A stretch of DNA of 6,521 bases from JBBRHH01 sp038222915 (GTDB taxonomy: Bacteria > Planctomycetota > Phycisphaerae > Tepidisphaerales > Tepidisphaeraceae). Location: the NCBI GenBank assembly GCA_038222915.1, contig JBBRHH010000362.1, positions 1 through 6,521 on the forward strand, in the 5' to 3' direction. This document shows, in pieces, positions 1-5,492 of the stretch. Under the pieces are notes generated by a model. The model did not search any database. It was not told where the DNA came from and saw only the letters and a program-made list of their open reading frames with translations. A program made the position numbers and the translations under genes. Numbering within the stretch: the first letter of the stretch is position 1; the number at the start of each line of letters is the position of its first letter.

Positions 1-497
1 ACCAAGTCGTCGGCCGCCAGCAGCAGCCCGACGAAAAAGCTCAACATCAAAATCAGACTGGTCCCGACGGTGTTAAAGTGGTGCCGCAGAAAGCTCGAAG
101 CCCCGATACCCACCAACCCGCCATGCCCTTCCGGAAAGCTCGTCGCCGATCCAGGCTTGATCAAATGAACAGCCGCGCTGAAAGCAACCGACAACAGCAG
201 CAGGCCGATCAGCCGAAGCCAAAGGTCGGTAATGCGGTTCTGAAAAAGGTAAATCGCCAGGCAGATTCCGGCAAAGAAAAGAATCGGAAACACGCCCTGC
301 CCCAAAGTGAAAAACAATCCATAGGCAATATACGCCCCGGCCTTCCCGCACAGATTCTGGCTCGCCGCCGGATACGGAAACACCTGATGGCTCGGCCAAT
401 CATCGTTGTGAAAGCTCCCCACCGAAAGCAGCAGGAACAGCCAGACGGCCGCCAGGAAAAACAGGAGCATACGGCGAAATGTGTTTGAACGGTCCAT
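1..497 (-). CDS. ftsK: DNA translocase FtsK/SpoIIIE family, N-terminal membrane domain (partial, 3' end outside window)
   Basis: The first 165 codons of a membrane protein, running off the left edge. FtsK proteins anchor at the division septum and pump chromosomal DNA into daughter cells; the ATPase motor would lie outside this window. What is seen: a short basic start (MDRSNTFRRM), a hydrophobic segment at about residues 10-27, a soluble stretch containing PYPAASQNLCGKAGA (residues 41-55), then hydrophobic segments at about 55-84, 93-111 and 145-161. The NLCGxxGA...GLFFTLGxG pattern and the four-segment layout match the FtsK 4TM domain. The start is secure because the stop codon of dut lies in the same frame 11 codons upstream, with no other start between them. 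No Shine-Dalgarno is visible. It lies 30 bases after dut and is probably the last visible gene of the coaB-dut-ftsK transcript. Identity rests on the N-terminal domain alone, so another 4TM membrane protein cannot be fully excluded. Confidence 0.82.
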   Translation of the reverse strand, partial: MDRSNTFRRMLLFFLAAVWLFLLLSVGSFHNDDWPSHQVFPYPAASQNLCGKAGAYIAYGLFFTLGQGVFPILFFAGICLAIYLFQNRITDLWLRLIGLLLLSVAFSAAVHLIKPGSATSFPEGHGGLVGIGASSFLRHHFNTVGTSLILMLSFFVGLLLAADDL

Positions 498-527
498 TTG
501 AAAATCGTGCGTAAATGAAAATCGAAC

Positions 528-980
528 TTAGTGGCCGGTATGGCCAAAGCCGCCTTCTCCGCGTTGCGTCTCCTCCAGTTCGGAAACCTCCAACATCTCC
601 ACATCCGGCACAGGGCTGATCAGCAGTTGGGCGATCCGCATCCCGCGTGTCACCTCAAACGGCTGCGATCCAAGATTGATGAGAGCCGCCTGCACCTCGC
701 CGCGATAGTCCGCGTCGATCGTCCCCGGCGTATTGATCATGGTGATGCCATGCCGACTCGCCATCCCGCTCCGCGGCCGCATCTGCCCCTCATACCCCGG
801 CGGAATTGCCAGGTGAAAACCGCACGGAACCAATCGGATCTCCCCCGGTGCAATCGTCACCGTCGTCGCCACCGCCGCCGACACATCAAACCCGGCCGCA
901 TGCGCCGTCATCTTCCGCGGCAATGGAACATCAGCCGCCCCTTGCGCGCGCCGCACTTTGACTATGACCGAGCCTGGCAT
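528..980 (-). CDS. dut: Deoxyuridine 5'-triphosphate nucleotidohydrolase (dUTPase)
   Basis: A 150-residue trimeric-type dUTPase. It hydrolyses dUTP to dUMP and pyrophosphate in the cytoplasm, keeping uracil out of DNA and supplying dUMP for thymidylate synthesis. All five family motifs are present in order: I, AAGFDVSAA (28-36); II, RPRSGMA (68-74); III, GTIDADYRGEV (86-96, with catalytic Asp89 and the substrate-contacting Tyr92); IV, GMRIAQLL (113-120); V, RGEGGFGHTG (140-149) in the flexible C-terminal arm. Motif V reads GHTG where GSTG is usual, a small deviation. Length is normal for the family. I chose the ATG at 980 over an in-frame ATG at 1034 because a strong Shine-Dalgarno (AAGGAGGA, 987-994) sits 6 bases upstream and the longer form would overlap coaB. 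It starts 25 bases after coaB ends and stops 30 bases before ftsK, so it is the middle gene of a likely operon. Confidence 0.96.
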   Translation of the reverse strand: MPGSVIVKVRRAQGAADVPLPRKMTAHAAGFDVSAAVATTVTIAPGEIRLVPCGFHLAIPPGYEGQMRPRSGMASRHGITMINTPGTIDADYRGEVQAALINLGSQPFEVTRGMRIAQLLISPVPDVEMLEVSELEETQRGEGGFGHTGH

Positions 981-986
981 ACTCCG

Positions 987-994
987 TCCTCCTT
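987..994 (-). promoter_or_regulatory. Strong Shine-Dalgarno site that decides the dut start
   Basis: Read on the minus strand this is AAGGAGGA, a near-perfect anti-16S match, 6 bases before the ATG at 980. It fixes the dut start against the longer in-frame ATG at 1034. It lies in the 25-base gap between coaB and dut, so dut can be translated independently of coaB. Confidence 0.85.
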
Positions 995-1005
995 GACGCA
1001 AACAA

Positions 1006-1638
1006 TCAACCCGCAGTCTTTCCAAAGAGCGCACCGGCTCTCTTCAGAAGAATATCGGCGAAGTCGACCTTCGAGCGACAGGGAAGCGGCTCCTGCCGAC
1101 CGTCCGGCCAAAGCAAAACCGCCTCAACTGTTGCACTGTCCATGGCTTGCGTCGAATTGTAGACGATCATGTCTAATCCCTTCCGCCCAAGCTTTTCCAC
1201 TGCCCGGTCCAAGTCCCGCCCCGATTCCAGGCTGAATCCCACCGTCCGCTGATCGCCCCTTTTCGCTGCACTCGCAGCCGCGACGATGTCCTCCGTCGCT
1301 TCGCACTCAATCAAAATCCGCCCGCGCCTTGTCAGCTTCTCGCTGCTCCTGCGAACCGGCCGGTAGTCGGCTACCGCCGCCGCCATGATCAACAGATCGT
1401 GTGCAGGAAAAGCCTGCATCACTGCGGCATGCATCTGCGCCGCAGACTCCACATCAATCCGCTCGATGCCCTCCGGCAGCGCAACCGCAATCGGCCCCGC
1501 AATAACCGACACCGTGTGTCCGCCGCGCAGCCCGGCCTGCGCAAGCGCCGCCCCCATCTTCCCGCTGCTGCGGTTTCCGATGTACCGGACAGGATCGATC
1601 GCCTCGCGTGTTGGACCGGCCGTTATAAGAATCTTCAT
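1006..1638 (-). CDS. coaB: Phosphopantothenate--cysteine ligase (CoaB), standalone form
   Basis: A 210-residue protein matching the CoaB half of the Dfp/CoaBC enzyme. It joins 4'-phosphopantothenate to cysteine after nucleotide activation, the second of the pantothenate-to-CoA steps after CoaA. Visible hallmarks: ITAGPTREAIDPVRYIGN followed by RSSGKMG (residues 5-29), the MAAAVADYRP signature (85-94), a basic EKLTRR element (100-105) where the family has a KxKK-like lysine motif, VGFSLES (133-139) equivalent to the usual VGFxxE, and DMIVYNS (156-162) equivalent to DxIVxN. There is no CoaC flavoprotein domain: the protein begins directly at MKILITAGPT, so phosphopantothenoylcysteine decarboxylase must be encoded elsewhere. 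An upstream in-frame ATG at 1728 would add 30 unrelated residues and is rejected; the chosen start has only a weak ribosome site. It heads the minus-strand cluster with dut and ftsK and is divergent from the dehydrogenase gene. Confidence 0.92.
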   Translation of the reverse strand: MKILITAGPTREAIDPVRYIGNRSSGKMGAALAQAGLRGGHTVSVIAGPIAVALPEGIERIDVESAAQMHAAVMQAFPAHDLLIMAAAVADYRPVRRSSEKLTRRGRILIECEATEDIVAAASAAKRGDQRTVGFSLESGRDLDRAVEKLGRKGLDMIVYNSTQAMDSATVEAVLLWPDGRQEPLPCRSKVDFADILLKRAGALFGKTAG

Positions 1639-1660
1639 GGTGATTGCTCGGCGCACCTGA

Positions 1661-1690
1661 ATTGTAGATCGTGAAGCCGACATTACGAAA
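1661..1690 (-). promoter_or_regulatory. Possible promoter for coaB-dut-ftsK
   Basis: On the minus strand a TACAAT -10 element (1661-1666) lies about 18 bases after a weak TTTCGT -35-like element (1685-1690). Transcription would begin near 1654, giving a 5' leader of about 16 bases before the coaB ATG at 1638. The -10 matches the sigma70 consensus at 5 of 6 positions but the -35 is poor, so this is tentative. Confidence 0.35.
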
Positions 1691-1743
1691 CCACTTCCAC
1701 ACTTTCCCACCCGCATCTCTCTCTCCAACGGACTTCATTTCCG

Positions 1744-1749
1744 TATAAT
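1744..1749 (+). promoter_or_regulatory. TATAAT -10 element placed for a leaderless mRNA
   Basis: A perfect TATAAT hexamer ends 7 bases before the A of the ATG at 1757. With normal -10 geometry transcription would start at 1756-1757, on or next to the start codon. No Shine-Dalgarno is present in the preceding bases and no good -35 is visible at 16-18 bases spacing. The arrangement is the classic signature of a leaderless transcript. The hexamer itself is seen; its use is inferred. Confidence 0.5.
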
Positions 1750-1756
1750 CCCGCAC

Positions 1757-3310
1757 ATGCCGCGCGAAGAATTGATTGCCGACCTCCTCCGCCTCCTTCC
1801 AAAGGAGCGCGTCCTCACCGATCCCAGCGAACTGTTCGTCTACGAATCCGACGGCTTCACCATCGCCCATGCGCGCCCCGCCGCCGTAGTCTTTCCCGAC
1901 ACCGCCAAAGACGTCTCAGAGATCATCAAAGTACTGGTCCGCCACGAAGCCCAGGTTGTCCCACGCGGTTCCGGCACCGGCCTCGCAGGCGGCTGCGTCG
2001 CCTACGACCTCGGCGTCGTCGTCTCCACCGCCCGCATGAACCGCGTCCTGAAGATCGACATCGAAAATCGCGTCGCCCACGTCGAGGCCGGTGTCCGCAA
2101 CACCGCCCTGTCCGATGCGGTCGCCGCCCACCAAAACGCAGCCATCCGCGCCGCCGCCGCGCCGCGCGACAAAGACATCTCCCCCACCACCTCCGCCGCC
2201 CGCGACGCAGAAGACGCCACCGCCGGCCAAACCCGCCTCGCCGACACCTCTGCCTACCACTTCGCCCCCGACCCCTCCAGCCAGCGCGCCAGCACAGTCG
2301 GCGGCAACGCATCTACGAACGCCGGCGGCATCCACACTCTCAAGGATTTCGTCACCTCCAATCACGTCCTCGGCATCGAGATCGTCCTCGCCGACGGCAG
2401 TATTCTGAATGTCGGCGGCCAAAATGGAGCCTACGAAGCCGGCCCCCTCGACCTGCCCGGCCTCATCTGCGGCCACGAAGGAACCTTCGGCATTATCACC
2501 TCTCTGTGGGTGCGCCTCGTTCCAAAGCCCGCCGCCTTTCGCACCGCCGTCGTCACCTACGACTCCACCGAAAACGCCTGCAACGCCGTCTCCGAAATCA
2601 TCGCCGCCGGCCATCTCCCCGCCGCCATGGAAATGCTCGACGGCAACTTGGTCCAGACCATAGAAGATGCCTTCCACTTCGGCTTCTCGCGCACCGCGCA
2701 AGTTCTGCTGCTGATCGAGATCGATGGCATCCCCGATCTCGTCGATGCACAGCTCCAGGACATTTTGGACATCTGCAAAAAATATTCGCCCATCACCGTC
2801 GAAGTCTCCGACAGCCCCGAACGCCGTGCGGCCCTCTGGAAAGCCCGCAAGTCCGCCTTCGGCGCAATCGGCCGAATCTCCCACAGCTACTGCACCCAGG
2901 ACGCCTGCGTCCCGCGCAGCAAACTCGCCCAGGTGCTCGCCGAAATTGACCGTATCGGCAAAAGCTACGGCCTTCAGATCTCCAACGTCTTCCACGCCGG
3001 CGACGGCAACATACACCCCATTTTCCTCTACGACGACCACGATGAATCCCAGGTACAAAACACCCTCGCCGCCGCCGAAGATGTGCTCAAATACTGCATC
3101 GACGTCGGCGGCACCCTCACCGGCGAGCACGGCGTAGGCGTCGAAAAACTTCACCTCATGCCCTACCTGTTTGACGAAGCCACCATGGGCCAGTTCCTGC
3201 GCATCAAGCACGCTTTCGATCCCGACGAGCGCATCAACGCCGGAAAGCTCCTCCCAAGTGAAAAAGTAAAAATCTCCCTCGTCAGCCCCGGCCGCCACGT
3301 TCCTCAGTAA
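1757..3310 (+). CDS. glcD: FAD-linked 2-hydroxyacid dehydrogenase, GlcD / D-lactate dehydrogenase type
   Basis: A 517-residue flavoenzyme that oxidises a 2-hydroxyacid, glycolate or D-lactate being the usual family substrates, to the 2-oxoacid. Two domains are clear. The FAD-binding (PCMH-type) domain spans about residues 40-260 with PRGSGTGLAGG (69-79), APDPSSQRASTVGGNASTNAGG (170-191) and GHEGTFGI (239-246). The FAD-linked oxidase C-terminal domain spans about 260-500 with DACVPRSKL (382-390), VFHAGDGNIHP (411-421) and TGEHGVGVEK (455-464). The usual family length is about 460-500. The excess comes from an Ala/Asp/Thr/Arg-rich insertion at about residues 126-166, between AVAAH and YHFAPDPSS, which are almost adjacent in typical GlcD proteins. 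The ATG at 1757 gives the expected N-terminus; translation may be leaderless. No glcE or glcF partner is in the window, so GlcD of a complex and a single-subunit D-lactate dehydrogenase cannot be told apart. The permease gene follows 22 bases later. Confidence 0.9.
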   Translation: MPREELIADLLRLLPKERVLTDPSELFVYESDGFTIAHARPAAVVFPDTAKDVSEIIKVLVRHEAQVVPRGSGTGLAGGCVAYDLGVVVSTARMNRVLKIDIENRVAHVEAGVRNTALSDAVAAHQNAAIRAAAAPRDKDISPTTSAARDAEDATAGQTRLADTSAYHFAPDPSSQRASTVGGNASTNAGGIHTLKDFVTSNHVLGIEIVLADGSILNVGGQNGAYEAGPLDLPGLICGHEGTFGIITSLWVRLVPKPAAFRTAVVTYDSTENACNAVSEIIAAGHLPAAMEMLDGNLVQTIEDAFHFGFSRTAQVLLLIEIDGIPDLVDAQLQDILDICKKYSPITVEVSDSPERRAALWKARKSAFGAIGRISHSYCTQDACVPRSKLAQVLAEIDRIGKSYGLQISNVFHAGDGNIHPIFLYDDHDESQVQNTLAAAEDVLKYCIDVGGTLTGEHGVGVEKLHLMPYLFDEATMGQFLRIKHAFDPDERINAGKLLPSEKVKISLVSPGRHVPQ

Positions 3311-3332
3311 GTGCAGCAACAACCGAATCGCA

Positions 3333-4253
3333 ATGCAAACCGAATCTCTTCCGCAACCGTCCACCCCATCCGCTCTCTCTTACGAAACGAACAAGCGCAG
3401 CCCAATTGTGCGCGCCTTCCTCCATCACCTCGTCCTCTCCCTCCGTCTGAACCTGCGAAACCCCCAGGCGATGGTCTTCGGCTACGTCGTTCCAGTCTTC
3501 TTCCTCATCGCCTTCGGCAGCGTCTTCGGGCACGGTAACAAGATCCCCCTCACCGGCGTCCTCGGACAACTCCTCACCATCAGCGCACTGGGCGGCGCAT
3601 GCTTTGGCCTCCCCATCCAATTCGTCACCGAGCGTGAGCGCGGCGTCTGGCGTCGCTACCGCCTCACCCCCCTTCCCACCGTCTGGTTCGTCATCAGCAT
3701 GCTCTTCGGCCGATATCTCCTCGTCCTCTCCGCTGCCATCCTCCAGCTCATCCTCGCCTTCTGGTTTTACAAACAGCCCATGCCCCAGCATCCCTGGCTG
3801 CTTTTCGTCGCCTTCAGTTTCGCCAGTTTCGCCTTCCTCGGCTTAGGTCTGGTGATCTCCATGGTCGCCAACAGCACCAGCGCAGTGCAGGCCCTTGGCC
3901 AAAGCCTCTTCCTCCCCATGATCATGATCGGCGGCGTAGGCGTCCCCCTGCGCATGCTCCCCGTCTTCGTAGCCAAACACGTCGCTATCTTTTTGCCCGG
4001 CCGATACGCAGTCCAGGCAATGGATCTCGCCATCGCCGACCCCAGCAAATTCCATCAGCCGCGGCAGGTCCTCATCGCATTTAACTTCATCGCCCTCGCC
4101 GTCATCGGCATCGCCGCCTGTCTCGCAGGTGCAAAACTATTCCGCTGGGAAAACGACACCAAATTCCAAAAGAGCGCCTTCGCCTGGGTGCTGGTCGCCG
4201 TAATGGCCTGGGCCGCCGCCGGCATCGCGGCCGAATGGCTCCGTGTCTGGTGA
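3333..4253 (+). CDS. ABC-2 type transporter permease
   Basis: A 306-residue integral membrane protein of the ABC-2 exporter permease type, in which two permease copies normally pair with two ATPase subunits to export lipids, polysaccharides or drugs. After a polar N-terminus of about 45 residues there are hydrophobic segments at about 47-66, 75-95, 115-146, 155-178, 187-206, 246-269 and 282-300. The family signature ERERGVWRRYRLTPLP (100-115) lies after the second segment, where ABC-2 permeases carry the ERE...R..PLP coupling element, and LPGRYAVQAM (221-230) matches the conserved loop before the last family helix. The seventh segment at the C-terminus is beyond the usual six. The start at 3333 has no Shine-Dalgarno, but no closer alternative keeps the first helix intact. 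It follows glcD by 22 bases and is probably co-transcribed. No ATPase gene is present in the window, so substrate and partner are unknown. Confidence 0.85.
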   Translation: MQTESLPQPSTPSALSYETNKRSPIVRAFLHHLVLSLRLNLRNPQAMVFGYVVPVFFLIAFGSVFGHGNKIPLTGVLGQLLTISALGGACFGLPIQFVTERERGVWRRYRLTPLPTVWFVISMLFGRYLLVLSAAILQLILAFWFYKQPMPQHPWLLFVAFSFASFAFLGLGLVISMVANSTSAVQALGQSLFLPMIMIGGVGVPLRMLPVFVAKHVAIFLPGRYAVQAMDLAIADPSKFHQPRQVLIAFNFIALAVIGIAACLAGAKLFRWENDTKFQKSAFAWVLVAVMAWAAAGIAAEWLRVW

Positions 4254-4254
4254 T

Positions 4255-5220
4255 TTACCTCTTCTGATCCCCAATCACCGACCGAACAATCTCCTCCAAA
4301 TCAAACCGCGGCCGAAACCCCATCGCCGCGTCAATCTTATCCAAACGAGGCACTCGCCTGGGCAAATCGTCAAAGCTCTGCCCATAGGCCTTCTCATACG
4401 AAACCATCTCGATCCCGCTAGAAGATCCAGTTAACTCGATCACCTTCTTCGCCAGATCTAGGATGGAAATCTCCTCGTCCCCGCCAAGGTTAAACACCTC
4501 CCCCACCGCAGCCTCCGTCCCCATCAACCGGTCCATCGCATCCACCACATCCGCAACATGGCAGAAGCACCGCGTCTGCGCCCCGTCACCATAAACCTGC
4601 AACGGCCGATTCGCCAGCGCCGCCGAAACAAACCGCGGCAACACCATTCCATACATCCCCACCTGTCGCGGCCCCACCGTATTGAACAGGCGCACAATCA
4701 CCACCGGCAGCCCAAACTGTTTGTGATATGCCAACCCCAAAAACTCATCGATCCCCTTGGAATACGCATAACACCACCGCGAGAACCGCGTCGCCCCCAT
4801 CACAACGTCATCGTCCTCGCTGAACGGCACCCGCGTCCCCTTCCCGTACACCTCGGACGAACTGGTAATCAACACCGGCCTTCCAAACCGGTTGGCCGCG
4901 TCCAGCACCACTTCTGTCCCATGGATCGTCGTCGAAATCGTCCGCACCGGCTGTTCAACAATCAATTGCACCCCAACCGCCGCCGCCAGGTGAAATACCG
5001 TGTCGCAATCACTCATTAAAATCGAGACCGTCTGGGCGTTCTCCACCGAATCCCGAACCATCCGAAACCCCGGCTTCCCCCGCAAATGCGCAATATTGGC
5101 CTCCCTTCCAGTCGAAAGGTCATCCAACACGGTCACGCTTTGGCCCTGGCCCATCAGCCGATCCGCAAGGTGCGACCCAATGAATCCAGCCCCGCCAGTA
5201 ATCAGAAAATGCTTGGCCAT
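4255..5220 (-). CDS. NAD-dependent nucleotide-sugar epimerase/dehydratase (extended SDR family)
   Basis: A 321-residue soluble enzyme of the extended short-chain dehydrogenase family, which acts on nucleotide sugars (epimerisation, dehydration or decarboxylation) to supply cell-surface polysaccharides. Seen: the Rossmann motif GGAGFIG (9-15), VLDDLSTG (31-38) which binds the NAD ribose, HLAAAVG (77-83), SSSEVYG (120-126) with the catalytic Ser/Thr region, the YxxxK pair Tyr151/Lys155 in CYAYSKGIDEF, RLFNTVGPRQ (177-186), and the substrate-domain stretches LQVYGDGAQTRCFCHVADVVDAM (207-229) and FNLGGDEEISI (243-253). Start: the ATG at 5220 places the first beta-strand directly at the N-terminus as is usual; an in-frame ATG at 5259 adds 13 unsupported residues. 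No clear Shine-Dalgarno. UDP-glucose 4-epimerase, UDP-glucuronate decarboxylase and related activities are all possible; the sequence alone does not settle the substrate. It converges on the permease gene, with one base between the stop codons. Confidence 0.9.
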   Translation of the reverse strand: MAKHFLITGGAGFIGSHLADRLMGQGQSVTVLDDLSTGREANIAHLRGKPGFRMVRDSVENAQTVSILMSDCDTVFHLAAAVGVQLIVEQPVRTISTTIHGTEVVLDAANRFGRPVLITSSSEVYGKGTRVPFSEDDDVVMGATRFSRWCYAYSKGIDEFLGLAYHKQFGLPVVIVRLFNTVGPRQVGMYGMVLPRFVSAALANRPLQVYGDGAQTRCFCHVADVVDAMDRLMGTEAAVGEVFNLGGDEEISILDLAKKVIELTGSSSGIEMVSYEKAYGQSFDDLPRRVPRLDKIDAAMGFRPRFDLEEIVRSVIGDQKR

Positions 5221-5229
5221 TGCACGCCA

Positions 5230-5259
5230 AGCATATGTGGCCCTGAATCGACCGTCCAA
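5230..5259 (-). promoter_or_regulatory. Weak possible promoter for the epimerase gene
   Basis: On the minus strand TTGGAC (5254-5259) lies 18 bases before TATGCT (5230-5235). Each is a partial sigma70 match. Transcription would start near 5223, only about three bases before the ATG at 5220, which would fit the absence of a Shine-Dalgarno. Evidence is thin. Confidence 0.2.
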
Positions 5260-5275
5260 CCATGTCAGATTTTTG

Positions 5276-5305
5276 GCGACAATCTCCCAAAATACTGGCT
5301 ATAAT
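5276..5305 (+). promoter_or_regulatory. Upstream candidate promoter for the tRNA-Leu transcript
   Basis: A perfect TATAAT (5300-5305) is preceded at 18 bases by GCGACA (5276-5281), which keeps the GACA half of the -35 consensus. Transcription would begin near 5312, giving a leader of about 77 bases before the tRNA. It may be a second promoter in tandem with the closer one at 5344-5372, or a chance match. Confidence 0.35.
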
Positions 5306-5343
5306 GCGCAAGAGACGATTCCGTGCCCCGGCAAGGCGCGCAT

Positions 5344-5372
5344 TTGACTTGGGACGTTTTCTTGCGCTTAAT
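5344..5372 (+). promoter_or_regulatory. Likely sigma70-type promoter for tRNA-Leu
   Basis: TTGACT (5344-5349, 5 of 6 to the -35 consensus) and CTTAAT (5367-5372, 4 of 6 to the -10) are separated by exactly 17 bases. The predicted start near 5379 lies 10 bases before the tRNA, a typical short leader. The bases just after the -10 (CTGGTCC) are GC-rich, as in stable-RNA promoters. Spacing and position make this the best promoter in the window. Confidence 0.5.
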
Positions 5373-5388
5373 CTGGTCCTCAAGCATT

Positions 5389-5470
5389 GCAGGAGTGGCG
5401 GAATTGGCAGACGCGCAGGACTTAGGATCCTGTACCGCAAGGTGTAGGGGTTCGACCCCCCTCTCCTGCA
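5389..5470 (+). tRNA. tRNA-Leu, anticodon UAG
   Basis: A complete class II tRNA of 82 bases. The acceptor stem is GCAGGAG (5389-5395) pairing perfectly with CTCCTGC (5463-5469), followed by discriminator A (5470). The anticodon stem CAGGA/TCCTG (5416-5420 and 5428-5432) closes the loop CTTAGGA with anticodon TAG at 5423-5425, reading CUN leucine codons. The variable arm contains the small hairpin ACC-GCAA-GGT (5434-5443), typical of leucine tRNAs. The T arm is AGGGG/CCCCT with loop TTCGACC (5446-5462). The D arm, with GCG/CGC pairing and a GG-containing loop, lies at about 5398-5414. The bases after the discriminator are CTT, so CCA is not encoded and must be added by a nucleotidyltransferase. 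A protein gene begins 22 bases downstream on the same strand. Confidence 0.97.
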
Positions 5471-5480
5471 CTTTCACACC

Positions 5481-5485
5481 AGGAG
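5481..5485 (+). promoter_or_regulatory. Shine-Dalgarno of the exported repeat protein
   Basis: AGGAG lies 7 bases before the ATG at 5493 and fixes that start. It is only 10 bases beyond the last base of the tRNA, so the messenger leader consists almost entirely of the tRNA 3' trailer. Confidence 0.8.
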
Positions 5486-5492
5486 TTGCTCT

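Noticed and set aside
209..604. A 131-codon minus-strand frame rich in Arg, Cys, Phe and Trp, overlapping the start of ftsK and the end of dut
   Set aside because: It is out of frame with both genes and has a composition typical of a shifted reading of membrane-protein DNA.
981..1034. A longer dut starting at the in-frame ATG at 1034
   Set aside because: It would overlap the end of coaB, adds residues not typical of dUTPases, and bypasses the excellent Shine-Dalgarno at 987-994.
1639..1728. A longer coaB starting at the ATG at 1728
   Set aside because: The extra 30 residues have no CoaB similarity that I can see; the conserved first strand begins exactly at the ATG at 1638.
1916..3364. A 482-codon open frame on the minus strand opposite glcD
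   Set aside because: It is a shadow of the strong third-position C bias of glcD. Its translation is a Gly/Ala/Val/Asp-rich low-complexity string with no motifs, while the plus strand encodes all GlcD signatures.
4211..4232. Perfect 6-base inverted repeat GGCCGC...GCGGCC near the end of the permease gene, as a terminator
   Set aside because: It lies within the coding sequence, has a 10-base loop and no following T-run, and arises easily in GC-rich DNA encoding Ala-rich residues.
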